Shown: positions 33,641 to 42,124, numbered from the stretch's first letter. The stretch: 42,124 bases of DNA from an uncultured Bacilli bacterium (GCA_947594595.1 CANQEE010000003.1:1-42124), one strand, 5' to 3'. A program made the numbers and translations. Notes: generated by a model from the letters alone, not told the origin.

Positions 33641-33660
33641 GAAAAGAGTGAATTTCACTC
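33641..33660 (-). terminator. Terminator before the fba promoter
   Basis: Minus strand GAGTGAA-A-TTCACTC (perfect arms, 33660-33646) followed by TTTTCTTTT, ending the transcript of the gene at 33735-34520 just before the fba -35. Confidence 0.7.
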
Positions 33661-33734
33661 GATTTGATCTTATTAGAATTTTTCCATCTAAATCTCTTTT
33701 AATAAAGCTTCTTCTTTTATTTTTCTAATAGAAG

Positions 33735-34520
33735 TTATTGATGAAGTTTATGAATCAATTCCTTATTTTTTTGAAAAGAAGATTTCTTTATTCCTGTTAT
33801 CTGTTCTACAAATTCTTCTTCATATTCACTAAAACAAGCAGATATAAAATTTTGATACAAATTGATTTCTTGAAATTGCATTCGTTCTTGAAATTTAGAA
33901 AGAAAAGAAGAAATGGTAGAATTTGGAGGAGAAAAGGAGTCAATATCATTACTCTTTTTTTCAATATTTAAAGCATAAGTACATCCTTTTCCTCTTTGTT
34001 GATAACAATAAGAAAAAATGGGTCCTTTTTTTTGTAATAAGAAATTTTCATAAGGCTTTGGAGAGCGTAAATAATTTTGATAGAACCCAAGAACAAAATT
34101 TTTTTGTAAATTCATTGAATAAAGAATTTGATTTTGTTTTTGAAAGACACAACGAATCCCTTGTAAAATAATTTCCTTCTTAGAATTTAAATGGAATTGA
34201 TAACGACCCTTTATTGCATCATAAGGTTTTCCCTTAGTAGAAAGAGAAAATTGAATATCTTCTTCTATATTATTAAAAGTTCCTTCTAACTCTCCTACTG
34301 GTGTAGAAAAAGAAAAGTTACAATTCACATTTTTAGATTCAAATTGTATGTCTAAGATCCCAACTTGCTCTCCTCCATCTAAAAATGAAATTTGTTGAAA
34401 TCCATGCTGAGAAGGATGCATCATAATATCCTGTATCGAAATAGAAAAGAGATCTCCCATTAAAAGAATCTTTTCAAAAATAGGAAAATGAACTTCTTTT
34501 TGATAAACTTGTGTCTTCAT
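33735..34520 (-). CDS. Unknown 261-residue cytosolic protein
   Basis: No family recognised. 261 residues starting MKTQVYQKEVHFPIFEK with AAAGGAG upstream. Much of it is beta-rich with aromatic residues (FSFSTPVGELEGTF, KGRYQFHLNSK, GPIFSYCYQQRGKGCTY), and a helical C-terminus follows. There is no signal peptide, membrane segment or clear catalytic motif. It lies alone between terminators, with a promoter whose -35 sits in a tandem 15-bp repeat. Confidence 0.75.
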   Translation of the reverse strand: MKTQVYQKEVHFPIFEKILLMGDLFSISIQDIMMHPSQHGFQQISFLDGGEQVGILDIQFESKNVNCNFSFSTPVGELEGTFNNIEEDIQFSLSTKGKPYDAIKGRYQFHLNSKKEIILQGIRCVFQKQNQILYSMNLQKNFVLGFYQNYLRSPKPYENFLLQKKGPIFSYCYQQRGKGCTYALNIEKKSNDIDSFSPPNSTISSFLSKFQERMQFQEINLYQNFISACFSEYEEEFVEQITGIKKSSFQKNKELIHKLHQ

Positions 34521-34540
34521 AAAAACTCCTTTCTTTTTTT

Positions 34541-34584
34541 ATTGTAAAAGGAGATTTTTAATGATTCAATTTTTAATGATCCAA
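34541..34584 (-). promoter_or_regulatory. Promoter inside a tandem 15-bp repeat
   Basis: Minus strand TTGAAT (34569-34564), 17-base spacer, TACAAT (34546-34541). The -35 is part of TTGAATCATTAAAAA, preceded immediately by TTGGATCATTAAAAA (34584-34570), 14 of 15 bases identical. The repeat could be a two-site operator or a slipped duplication. Confidence 0.55.
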
Positions 34585-34692
34585 AAATTTTGACAAAAAA
34601 TGACATTTTCATTTTCTTTTTACATCTTTTTGTTTCATTAGTTTTTATCATCTAACTTGTTATGATTCTCTCTTCCTTTTCAAACAAATTTT

Positions 34693-34836
34693 CTATTCAA
34701 GAGAATCCTCTACTCTATTTTTTACCTCCTTATAATATTGAATTCCTTTTTCAATACTTTCCGTTTTTCTTGTAAGTGTCTCTTTTATTTGTTTTTGAAG
34801 ATGTTTTTGACATTTTTGTTTTTGATATTTTTTCAT
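34693..34836 (-). CDS. Small Lys/Gln-rich protein, 47 residues
   Basis: ATG at 34836-34834 with a strong TAGGAGGA site 6 bases upstream; stop TAG at 34695-34693. The product begins MKKYQKQKCQKHLQKQIKE and ends RVEDSLE; it is very basic at the start, amphipathic and probably a single helix. It follows the mntP-like gene by 39 bases in the same direction and could be co-transcribed. No family recognised. Confidence 0.5.
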   Translation of the reverse strand: MKKYQKQKCQKHLQKQIKETLTRKTESIEKGIQYYKEVKNRVEDSLE

Positions 34837-34875
34837 AAATTCCTCCTAATTTTAGTTTTTCACACGAAAAAAAAT

Positions 34876-35409
34876 TTATCCAAAAAGATAAAAAAGAGAA
34901 AGGAGAAATAGCAGTACACAGCCAAAAAGGTTGGCTTTCTTTCCAAATGATTTTTGTAATTTTTTTCCAAATAAGAGTCCACAATATGTAAATAGAAAAC
35001 TACAAAATGTAAAAATGATTCCTGCAAAACAAACATTTTCTTTTGTCGCGCCAAATCCTAGACCGACAGAAAAACTATCTAAACTTACAGTAAAAGCAAA
35101 GAAAAGAACTTGAAAAATATTTTCAATAGGGCTTGCCTTTTCCTCTTCTTTTAAGGAAAAAAGCATCTCTAATGAAAGAAATAAAAAAATAATTCCCACT
35201 AAATAGTTAGGATGCATAAGATATTTTGAAATGTAATAAGATCCTATTAAACTTCCAAAAAAAGGCATAAAAAAATGAAAAAGACCAACACTACTACTTA
35301 AAATAAGTGCAAGTTTCTTATTTTTTAAAAATAGTCCATATAAAATAGAAAGAGAAAATGCATCCATCGATAAGCCAATTCCAACCAACAAATAACGAAC
35401 AAATTCCAT
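34876..35409 (-). CDS. MntP/YtaF-type membrane protein
   Basis: 177 residues with six membrane segments and the internal duplication of the MntP family: GIGLSMDAFSLSILYG in the first half and FTVSLDSFSVGLGFG in the second, each with the membrane Asp of the DAF motif. MntP exports Mn(II); the related YtaF is a sporulation membrane protein of unknown role. In B. subtilis mntP (ywlD) lies between spoIIR and rpiB, as here, which favours MntP. GTAGGAGGACATT precedes the ATG. Confidence 0.82.
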   Translation of the reverse strand: MEFVRYLLVGIGLSMDAFSLSILYGLFLKNKKLALILSSSVGLFHFFMPFFGSLIGSYYISKYLMHPNYLVGIIFLFLSLEMLFSLKEEEKASPIENIFQVLFFAFTVSLDSFSVGLGFGATKENVCFAGIIFTFCSFLFTYCGLLFGKKLQKSFGKKANLFGCVLLFLLSLFYLFG

Positions 35410-35447
35410 AATGTCCTCCTACTTATTGTATGAGGAGAAAATAAATC

Positions 35448-36203
35448 CTAGAAGTGATTCTTTTGAAAGAAATGTAGAGCATCTTCATACCCTAATCTCA
35501 TATTTGCAAGAATCTTTTGATGATCAAAATCTAGTACACCTCCTAAATCTTTGGATGGAGTTAAATAGAGAATATTTGGGATATTTTGATATTTTTCATC
35601 TAAAACATCCCCTTTTTTCAATCCAATTGCAAAAATTTGATCTGCACCCATCTCTAGAGCAAAATCAATTGGTAAATTGTCAAAAAGGCCTCCATCCATA
35701 TAAGTTTGTCCTTCTATTTGAATCGTTGGAAAAGCAGGAAAAAGTGCAGAAGAGGCTAATAAAAATGAACAAATTTTATCTTCTTCTAATTGATTTACTT
35801 CTACTTTTACAGGATAAAGAGAAGGAAGAGAAGTTGTTACAATTCCAAAACGTATAGAACTCTTTCTTAATTTTTTCAAATCAATCAGTTCACAAGCTAA
35901 TTTTTTTAAAGGAGTGTTATCGAAACTTCCTTTAAAAAGGTAATGTCCAATATAAGGAATAATTGTCTTGCTTTTTTCTAAAAAATAAGCATCTGTTCCT
36001 TTCAAAATATCCTCAAGTTGAATCGTGGACCAAATATATTTTGCAAGAGCATATTCTCCTGTTGTAAAAAACAAGCCATTTAAAGCTCCTACAGAAGTTC
36101 CACAAACAATCTCATAGGAAATTCCTAACTCTCGAAGAGCTCTCCAAACACCAATTTGATAACTTCCTTTAGCTCCTCCCCCTGAAAGTACAATTGCTCT
36201 CAT
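35448..36203 (-). CDS. Patatin-like phospholipase
   Basis: 251 residues of the bacterial RssA-like patatin group. Oxyanion loop GGGAKGSYQIG at about 8-18, nucleophile Ser in GTSVG near 37, catalytic Asp in DGGLFDNLP near 165. It is predicted to be a cytosolic or membrane-associated serine acylhydrolase with no signal peptide. AGGTGATTTT precedes the ATG. It sits between spoIIR and mntP; whether it acts in sporulation is unknown. Confidence 0.9.
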   Translation of the reverse strand: MRAIVLSGGGAKGSYQIGVWRALRELGISYEIVCGTSVGALNGLFFTTGEYALAKYIWSTIQLEDILKGTDAYFLEKSKTIIPYIGHYLFKGSFDNTPLKKLACELIDLKKLRKSSIRFGIVTTSLPSLYPVKVEVNQLEEDKICSFLLASSALFPAFPTIQIEGQTYMDGGLFDNLPIDFALEMGADQIFAIGLKKGDVLDEKYQNIPNILYLTPSKDLGGVLDFDHQKILANMRLGYEDALHFFQKNHF

Positions 36204-36233
36204 AAAATCACCTGTTGTATTTTATGAACAAAG

Positions 36234-36256
36234 AAAAAAAGCGATTAGGCTTTTTT
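36234..36256 (-). terminator. Terminator of spoIIR
   Basis: Minus strand AAAAAAGC-CTAATC-GCTTTTTTT, with the left arm just at the gene's stop. Confidence 0.7.
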
Positions 36257-36794
36257 AATGAAAGAGAGAATCAAGAATTTCCTGAATGAACGATGTATAT
36301 TCTACCTTTTCACTTTCTGTTTTTTCTCCTTCTAATAAACAAAGTGGTGGAAATAAAACACACCAGAAATTTTCTCCTTCACCCTTTCCTAAACGGACTA
36401 CTAAAGATTCATATTCTCCTTCTTGATAAGTAACACCTTGATATTCTTTTTCTGGGAAATAATGCATTCCATAATCTATCGTGTAAGGAAGAGATCTATT
36501 TTCTTCTCTTAATTCATTTTGAACCACTGTTTCCATTTCTGTTTTATTTTCTAAAAGGCTTGCTTTCATTTGCTTTTTTGTTTTATTTTCTAATAAGATA
36601 GGTTGTAAAAAAGAAGTTAATTGATCTTTTACTGCCTTTTTTGTTTGTTGATCTTCTATGCTATTACTATTAGCAATCACTCGAAACCGAATCGCATCTT
36701 TTGGAATAATGATAGAAGAAGAGGCTTTTCCCCCTACATTGATACAAAATACAATAAGAACTAAAAGAATCATACTTTTTTTCATTTTTTTCAT
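36255..36794 (-). CDS. spoIIR: Stage II sporulation protein R
   Basis: Secreted forespore signal that activates the SpoIIGA protease to process pro-sigma-E in the mother cell. 179 residues: signal peptide (about 1-25) and then the family's most conserved stretch, IPKDAIRFRVIANSNSIEDQ, close to the N-terminus, with VKDQLTSFL and the later YGMHYFPEKEYQGVTY and GEGENFWCVLFPPLC. The C-terminal part is complete. The start is either the first ATG or one three codons in. The location after prfA-prmC matches B. subtilis. Confidence 0.93.
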   Translation of the reverse strand: MKKMKKSMILLVLIVFCINVGGKASSSIIIPKDAIRFRVIANSNSIEDQQTKKAVKDQLTSFLQPILLENKTKKQMKASLLENKTEMETVVQNELREENRSLPYTIDYGMHYFPEKEYQGVTYQEGEYESLVVRLGKGEGENFWCVLFPPLCLLEGEKTESEKVEYTSFIQEILDSLFH

Positions 36795-36889
36795 TCCCTT
36801 CTCTTTAAAAATGAGAAGAGTTAATTCATTTTATTCATAAAGAAAAAAAGAAATTTTGACAAATTTTTATGAAAAAGAAAAAGTTTCTC

Positions 36890-38602
36890 TTATTTTTTAG
36901 AAACTACTTTTTCAATTTGATCTTTTTCTTTTTTAGTAAGGGCAAAGAGTTGAAAAATAAATGCATCTAATTCTTCTTTTGCTAACTCATCTTTTTCTAA
37001 AATTCGGTTGACCCAATGTAAAACTTTTTCATCCTCTTCTTTTGTCAAAAGAGGAAATGGAAGTTCCATTAAATTTCCCTTTAATATTTTTATCTCTCCA
37101 AATAATTTTATATATAAATATTGATATAACTTAGAATTGAGAAATCCCATGACAGTTTTAATGGACATGTTTGGAATGTTTGGAATTAAAATATTCGCAC
37201 TGTTCAAAAATAAACTTTTTGAAGAATCATATGCAAATACTAATTTATTAGATACAAACTTATAAACCAATTTTTCAGGTGCACGATAAATTGCTTCTTT
37301 CCCTACTTGTTGTAATTCAGAAGGATTAAAAATAAGATAGTTTTTTGCTGGTTTTAATTCATAAGCATCAATTTCTTTTCCTGTATAAATTTTTTCACTG
37401 TCATCTATTTTTCTAGGAAGTAATTTTTCATGATTATTCCCTGTAACAATACCAATTGACCATAAACTATCTTTCAAGGTTTCTTTGGCATTCTTTTTTA
37501 CTTTTTGTATAATTCCCCTATCAACTTCTTCTAATAAATTAAATACTCTATTTTCTGTTTCATAAAAGGAATCAACCGAAATTTTTTTCTTTTTTTTGTT
37601 TTCAATAACTTTTACAAAAGGGCCTTGCTCTTCTTTTTTAACTTCTATATCTACATAGGAAGTTGTAACGCCACTAAACAAGGTATCATAGATTGTAATT
37701 TGTTTTAAATTTCCATGTTCTAACATAAAGGTTCTTATATCTTTATGTGCTTTTACATTCATAACTGAATAAGGAAATAAAAAACGAATAATTCCTTTTT
37801 CTTTCAATTGTGAGTATGCTTGATAATAAAAGCAAGAAAAATATTCTTGAGAAGAAGAAATCTTCTTTTGATTTGGAATTGCTCCCCAAGGGGGATTGGT
37901 AATAATATAGTCAAACTTTAAGTCATGCCATGAACTTTTTTCATTCAAATAGTCAAAACACTCAATTTGTGGATAAAAGGAAATTTTTGGAAATTTTAAA
38001 ATTAAATTTGCTTTGGCAATCATAACTGCGATAGGATCATTATCAATTCCATAAATTTGTGTAGGAGAAACATTTTCAAGAGCAAGAAAGAACGCTCCAC
38101 TTCCACAACATGGATCTAAAAAGGTTTGTCCTTTAGAAAATTGTAAAGAATGAAGCATATGATGTGTAACCATTTCAGGTGTATAATAAGAACCTTTTTT
38201 GTTTTTAACTCCTTCTAGTAAGGAAGATTGATAAAATAATCCTAAAAGATCTATTTCATTTGGAAGTTCCATTTTTCTTACTTCTTCGATGAGAGAATAA
38301 GGGTATTCTTTTAGAAACCTTTGTACATTAGAATGAGAAAAAATTCCTTTTCTTTGAAAGAGAGAAACTGCAATAGAAAAAAGAACTTCCTCTTTTTTCC
38401 ATTTATATAATTCCATTTTTTTCATAAGATCTTCTAAAAATAAAATCGTAGAAGGATTTTTCATATATTCAATGGGTATAATTTTTTTTGTGGACTGCGT
38501 TTTATTCGCACGAGAAGAGAGTTTTCCTCGTTTTGAAACATTTAATCTTTCCCAATTCTTTTTGGTTGCATCAGAAATTTGTTGTTTTGGCATTTTCATC
38601 AT
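36890..38602 (-). CDS. Orphan adenine-N6 DNA methyltransferase with C-terminal specificity region
   Basis: About 570 residues from ATGs at 38602-38593; the frame is open to 38719, but that part overlaps prmC and lacks a start signal. It has an N-terminal helical region, SAM motif I in FLDPCCGSGAFFLAL, YGIDNDPIAV, catalytic motif NPPWG, then a TaqI/Eco57I-like target recognition region (IPNIPNMSIKTVMGFLNSKL, GNLMELPFP). No nuclease domain and no restriction gene lie nearby, so it is a solitary methyltransferase. Size and layout recall CamA of Clostridioides difficile, an orphan adenine methyltransferase affecting sporulation; homology to CamA itself is not established here. It replaces ywkF between prmC and spoIIR. 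Confidence 0.87.
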   Translation of the reverse strand: MMKMPKQQISDATKKNWERLNVSKRGKLSSRANKTQSTKKIIPIEYMKNPSTILFLEDLMKKMELYKWKKEEVLFSIAVSLFQRKGIFSHSNVQRFLKEYPYSLIEEVRKMELPNEIDLLGLFYQSSLLEGVKNKKGSYYTPEMVTHHMLHSLQFSKGQTFLDPCCGSGAFFLALENVSPTQIYGIDNDPIAVMIAKANLILKFPKISFYPQIECFDYLNEKSSWHDLKFDYIITNPPWGAIPNQKKISSSQEYFSCFYYQAYSQLKEKGIIRFLFPYSVMNVKAHKDIRTFMLEHGNLKQITIYDTLFSGVTTSYVDIEVKKEEQGPFVKVIENKKKKKISVDSFYETENRVFNLLEEVDRGIIQKVKKNAKETLKDSLWSIGIVTGNNHEKLLPRKIDDSEKIYTGKEIDAYELKPAKNYLIFNPSELQQVGKEAIYRAPEKLVYKFVSNKLVFAYDSSKSLFLNSANILIPNIPNMSIKTVMGFLNSKLYQYLYIKLFGEIKILKGNLMELPFPLLTKEEDEKVLHWVNRILEKDELAKEELDAFIFQLFALTKKEKDQIEKVVSKK

Positions 38603-38655
38603 CCCATCTATATCTTTTTTTATTTTAACACTTTTTATTCTAAAAGAAAAAGAAG

Positions 38656-39492
38656 TTATCCATTTCCTTTTCGATAGACAAAAAGCATACGATCCCTTCC
38701 CTGTAAATCTTTTAAACATTCTATTTCTACATCTTTTAAATAGATTTTTACAAGTTCAGTAAGTGAATCTTTTTGAGTTTCCCCAATTTCAAAAGCAAGT
38801 AAAAATTTTTCTTTTAAATAGGAATTTACATGCTGTAATATTTTACGATAACAAGAAAGTCCATCTTTTCCTCCATAAAGAGCAAGTGCAGGTTCATTTT
38901 TTTTAACTATTTCTTCGATCTCTTCATCTTCTCTAATATAAGGGGGATTCGAAATAATAATATCAAAGGGACTGGATTCTAAATTTTCTAAAAAATCACC
39001 TTGATGAAACAGTACTGGAATTTGTAATGTTTCACTATTTTTTTTAGCAACATTTAAAGCTTTCTCACTAATATCAAGAAGTTCTACTGTAGAAGAGGGT
39101 AACTTATCTTGTAAAGTAAGACCTATAACACCACTTCCGCAACCAAGATCTAAAATATGAAGAGGAAAATCCTTTTCCCATATTTGCTGGATATATTCTA
39201 GTGCCTTTTCAACCAACTCTTCTGTCTCAAAACGTGGTATAAGCACATTTTTATCCACATAAAATTGTCTATTAAAAAATTGTACATGCCCTATTGCATA
39301 TTGAATAGGAGTTCCTTCTTGAAGGGCTTGAATTTCCTTTTTATACTGTTCTAATAAATTTATTGGAACCTCTTCTTCTAAACATAAATAAAGTTCTAAG
39401 GGATTTTTTCCCAATAAATCACTCAATAATATTTTAGCAAAATCAGAATGAACTTTCTCTTTTCCATAACAAATTGCTTCTTCTATACGCAT
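38656..39492 (-). CDS. prmC: Peptide chain release factor N5-glutamine methyltransferase
   Basis: Methylates the Gln of the GGQ motif in PrfA/PrfB. 278 residues: N-terminal helical PrfA-contact domain (about 1-75), SAM motif I LDLGCGSGVIGL near 118, NPPYIRE near 185. It starts 3 bases after the prfA stop with GGAGAA as ribosome site, the usual prfA-prmC pair. Confidence 0.95.
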   Translation of the reverse strand: MRIEEAICYGKEKVHSDFAKILLSDLLGKNPLELYLCLEEEVPINLLEQYKKEIQALQEGTPIQYAIGHVQFFNRQFYVDKNVLIPRFETEELVEKALEYIQQIWEKDFPLHILDLGCGSGVIGLTLQDKLPSSTVELLDISEKALNVAKKNSETLQIPVLFHQGDFLENLESSPFDIIISNPPYIREDEEIEEIVKKNEPALALYGGKDGLSCYRKILQHVNSYLKEKFLLAFEIGETQKDSLTELVKIYLKDVEIECLKDLQGRDRMLFVYRKGNG

Positions 39493-39495
39493 TTA

Positions 39496-40551
39496 TTATT
39501 CTCCTTTTAATTTACGATTTTGATCTTCTGTTATGAGTGCTTCGATCAGTTCTTCTAATTGTCCATTCATGATTCGATCAAGAGTATTGGTGGTAAATCC
39601 AATTCTATGGTCTGTAACACGATTCTGTGGATAATTATAAGTTCTTATTTTTTCTGCTCGATCTCCTGTTCCAATTTTACTTCGTCTTTCTATTCCAAGC
39701 TCTTGATCTTGTTTTTGTTGTTCTTGTTCATAAAGACGAGCGCGTAAAACTTTCATTGCTTGTTCTTTATTTTGAATTTGACTTCTTTCATTTTGACAAG
39801 TAACTACAATTCCTGATGGAAGATGGGTAATTCGAACCGCACTGTCTGTTGTATTGACTCCTTGTCCACCACATCCACTACTACGATAAATATCAATACG
39901 CAAATCTTGTGGTTTAATCTCGATATTAACATCTTCTGCTTCTGGCATTACAAGAACTGTAGCAGTAGAAGTTTGAATTCTACCATTACTTTCTGTGACA
40001 GGAATTCGTTGTACTCTATGAGAGCCACTTTCATATTTTAATTTAGAATAAACATTATCTCCTTTGACCATAAATTCAACTTGAGAAAATCCTCCAGCTG
40101 TTCCTTCTATAGCATCTATTACTTCAATTCGAAATCCTTCTCTTTCTGCATATTTTGAATACATTCTAAATAAATCCCCTGCAAAGATATTAGCCTCATC
40201 TCCCCCTGCAGCGCCTCGAATTTCAACAATTACATTCTTTCCATCATTGGGATCTTTTGGAATCAATAAAATTTCTAATTTTCCTTCTAAAGTTTCTTTT
40301 TCTTCTTCTAAACGAATCAGTTCTTCTTTTGCAATTTCTCCAAGTTCTCTATCTTTTAACATTTCTTTATCTTCTTTTATGGAAGAGAGAACTTGTTTAT
40401 AATGACGATAGACTTGAACTACTTCTTCCAAATCACTCAACTCTTTGGATAATTCTCTCATTCGATTCATATCTTTTAAAACTTCTTCACTAGATAAAGT
40501 TTCTTGTAAAGAAATGTATTTTTCCTCCATTGCATCCAAACGTTCAATCAT
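39496..40551 (-). CDS. prfA: Peptide chain release factor 1
   Basis: Reads UAA and UAG. 351 residues beginning [17 protein letters not shown]. The GGQ loop [18 protein letters not shown], the codon-recognition motif PVTES near 183 (the PxT type that marks RF1 rather than RF2) and [16 protein letters not shown] are present. No frameshift site, as expected for RF1. First gene of the prfA-prmC unit. Confidence 0.96.
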   Translation of the reverse strand: MIERLDAMEEKYISLQETLSSEEVLKDMNRMRELSKELSDLEEVVQVYRHYKQVLSSIKEDKEMLKDRELGEIAKEELIRLEEEKETLEGKLEILLIPKDPNDGKNVIVEIRGAAGGDEANIFAGDLFRMYSKYAEREGFRIEVIDAIEGTAGGFSQVEFMVKGDNVYSKLKYESGSHRVQRIPVTESNGRIQTSTATVLVMPEAEDVNIEIKPQDLRIDIYRSSGCGGQGVNTTDSAVRITHLPSGIVVTCQNERSQIQNKEQAMKVLRARLYEQEQQKQDQELGIERRSKIGTGDRAEKIRTYNYPQNRVTDHRIGFTTNTLDRIMNGQLEELIEALITEDQNRKLKGE

Positions 40552-40580
40552 GTTTTTTCACCCTTTCACATGTCTTCTTT

Positions 40581-40586
40581 ATTATA
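40581..40586 (-). promoter_or_regulatory. Candidate -10 of prfA
   Basis: Minus strand TGTGTATAAT with a weak -35 (TTTTCT region). Confidence 0.4.
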
Positions 40587-40602
40587 CACAATATTTTAGA
40601 AA

Positions 40603-40629
40603 AGAAAAAGCCTGTTTATGATAAGGCTT
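40603..40629 (-). terminator. Terminator of the LysM amidase gene
   Basis: Minus strand AAGCCT (40629-40624) and AGGCTT (40613-40608) flank a 10-nt loop, followed by TTTCTTTTC. Confidence 0.6.
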
Positions 40630-40635
40630 AATATA

Positions 40636-41769
40636 CTAAGATTGAGGAATTTGGAGAACTTCTCCAATTTGAAGAAGACTGCTGGTTAAATTGTTAATTT
40701 CTTGTATAGCTGCGACACTTACTCCAAAATCTCTTGCAATACTCCATAAGCTATCTCCACTTTTTACTGTATAGAAAAGAGGAGAAGGACTTTCTTGATT
40801 AGTTGGAATTTTTAGAATTTGACCAATTTGTAATAAATTATTTACTAAATTATTCGCTTGTTTTAATGTATCAACACTGATTCCAAACTTTCTTGCAATA
40901 CTCCACAAACTATCTCCACTTTGTACAGTATAAGTTGTTTCTGGAGAAACTTCTGGAGAAACAGATATTCTAGGAACTTTCAAGACTTGACCAATTTGAA
41001 GAACATCGCTATTTAAATTATTAAGACGGCGCAGTTCATTGACTGTTGTTTCAAATTGACGTGCGATGGTCCATAGACTGTCTCCTCTTTGGACAATATA
41101 TTCTTCAAGTTCTATCTCTGATTCTATTGTTCTTGGAATTCTTAGGACTTGACCAATTTGAAGAAGATCAGTGGATAAGTTATTTGCACTTCTTAATTCT
41201 TGAACGGATATCCCAAAATCTCTTGCGATACTCCATAGACTGTCTCCACTTTTTACAATATAGGTTTGTTCATTCATAGAAGGAGGGAGTACTTCTTCTT
41301 TTGGAATTTTTAAAACTTGGCCGATTCGAAGAGTATCTGATGATAAATTGTTTGCCTCCCTTAATTCTTGGACCGAAACATCAAATCTTTGGGCTATACT
41401 CCATAGACTATCTCCTTTTTGAACTGTATAAAAATCTTCATTGCTATCTTCTGGAGGACGATAAGTATATCCTCCATATGTAGTGACCTCTCTTACAACA
41501 GCTTCCACATATTTTAAAAGATCATTTTGAAGTTTTTCTTGATCATTTGGATTGTCAATAAAGCCATACTCTAAAAGAAGAGACTGTGCAGGATCTGTAT
41601 CCCGAATAATAAAATAATAATCTTGCATTGGATTTTCTGGTAGACGTCTCTGATAATATTTTCGAGTGATTTGTCCTTCGCTTCCAATTGCCTCTAAAAT
41701 ATTTCTAGCAAGTGTATCGTTATTTCTTAGTGCATAGACAACCTCAGCACCTTCACCACCTGGGGATAG
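40636..41769 (-). pseudogene. 5'-truncated N-acetylmuramoyl-L-alanine amidase with five LysM domains
   Basis: The frame is open from a TGA at 41770-41772. It begins in the middle of an amidase_3 domain (GGEGAEVVYALRNNDTLA ... LPENP ... LLLEYGFIDNPNDQEKL), so the zinc-binding N-terminal half (DPGHGG and Glu motifs) is missing. Five LysM domains follow (each YTVQKGDSLWSIAQRF-like, ending QVLKIP), for peptidoglycan binding. An internal ATG at 41628 could give a LysM-only protein but has no good ribosome site. The upstream DNA belongs to an unrelated gene, so the break near 41770 looks like a deletion, insertion or assembly junction. Cell-wall hydrolase in its intact form. Confidence 0.8.
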
Positions 41770-41821
41770 TCAATGTGTAACTAACCTATTATTTTATTAT
41801 CTTTTAAAAATTTCTATATTA

Positions 41822-42124
41822 TTATTTTTTATTTTTCATTAAATTTTCTATAACATATTCATGAAGTTTTGGCATTGTTACCAATAAATAATCATAACGT
41901 TCCAAGTACATAAAAATTTCAGAAGAATCACCTCTACTATAATAACCAGAACTAACTTTTTTGCTTTCTTCTATAGTACCTTTAAAAAACTTAACAAAAT
42001 TTGGATTACATTTATCAATTCTTTTTAAATATTCTTTAGCTTTTTTGTCATTTCCATTTTTATAGTATATAGCAAATAAAGGAAATAACATTTCTAAATC
42101 TTCTTCTGGATATTTTTTATATAA
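41822..42124 (-). CDS. C-terminal part of a TPR-like protein (partial)
   Basis: The frame is open to the window edge; at least 100 residues are visible. They contain a tetratricopeptide-like pair (LEMLFPLFAIYYKNGNDKKA, then EYLKRIDKCNPNFVKFFKG), followed by a helical tail ending ENLMKNKK. The start lies outside the window. Such repeats mediate protein contacts; the family is not identified. Confidence 0.6.
   Translation of the reverse strand, partial: LYKKYPEEDLEMLFPLFAIYYKNGNDKKAKEYLKRIDKCNPNFVKFFKGTIEESKKVSSGYYSRGDSSEIFMYLERYDYLLVTMPKLHEYVIENLMKNKK

Noticed and set aside
36890-38719. Longer start of the methyltransferase at 38719
   Set aside because: The extra 39 residues overlap prmC and have no ribosome site; ATGs at 38602-38593 begin after prmC.
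40636-41500. Five near-identical short DNA blocks about 165 bp apart
   Set aside because: They are the coding sequence of the GDSLWSIA core of five LysM domains.

Overview
The window is low-GC DNA with standard-code genes (TGG for Trp, TGA used as a stop) and a gene set typical of Bacillota/Bacilli: secG-rnr-smpB, ftsE-ftsX-M23 hydrolase, prfA-prmC-spoIIR-mntP, rpiB, fba, murA, rpmE. SpoIIR plus a SpoIIQ-like LytM protein point to an endospore-forming lineage or its descendant. A cell-surface protein made of dockerin repeats fits an uncultured gut member of the Bacilli/Erysipelotrichales side of the phylum, but the taxon is an inference. Nearly every gene is on the minus strand; the supported plus-strand genes are a partial tail at 1-75, the XRE regulator at 16226 and a small unknown gene at 29875.

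Layout. 1-3.1 kb: plus-strand gene tail, a GSP39-like short-chain dehydrogenase, uvrB. 3.1-5.6 kb: an unknown protein with ten 21-residue repeats, with a frameshifted remnant of a second copy just upstream. 5.6-15.7 kb: an eight-gene accessory operon, transcribed right to left, that starts with an SPFH/SHOCT protein (YdjI-like) and a zinc-ribbon membrane protein (YdjG-like). It continues with a zinc-ribbon polytopic membrane protein, a WG-repeat protein, another zinc-ribbon membrane protein, a lipoprotein, a large zinc-ribbon/TM/TSP3/vWA/putative cysteine-peptidase protein and a last zinc-ribbon membrane protein. A divergent XRE regulator (16.2 kb), itself with a zinc ribbon, shares a roughly 490-bp intergenic region containing a 12-bp direct repeat. 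16.8-19.8 kb: polydockerin surface protein, NucA/EndA-type nuclease, NYC1-like SDR.

19.8-36.8 kb is mostly core: ftsEX-M23 (septal murein hydrolase control), smpB-capA-rnr-secG (trans-translation, RNA decay, secretion), mbl/mreB and spoIIQ-like, rpiB, rpmE, a GDSL esterase, murA, fba, mntP, a patatin and spoIIR. 36.9-40.6 kb: an orphan adenine-N6 methyltransferase downstream of prfA-prmC. 40.6-42.1 kb: a 5'-truncated LysM amidase abutting the end of a TPR-like gene that runs off the window.

The best candidate for an undescribed system is the 5.6-16.7 kb zinc-ribbon operon. It resembles the Bacillus pspA-ydjGHI envelope-stress neighbourhood but has no PspA and adds extracytoplasmic modules. 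Many of its proteins share Gln/Pro/Asn-rich cytosolic linkers, and a strong internal hairpin may attenuate the two distal genes. Its function is not known to me; an envelope-associated sensing or repair assembly is inference. All calls come from reading the sequence; no database search was run.
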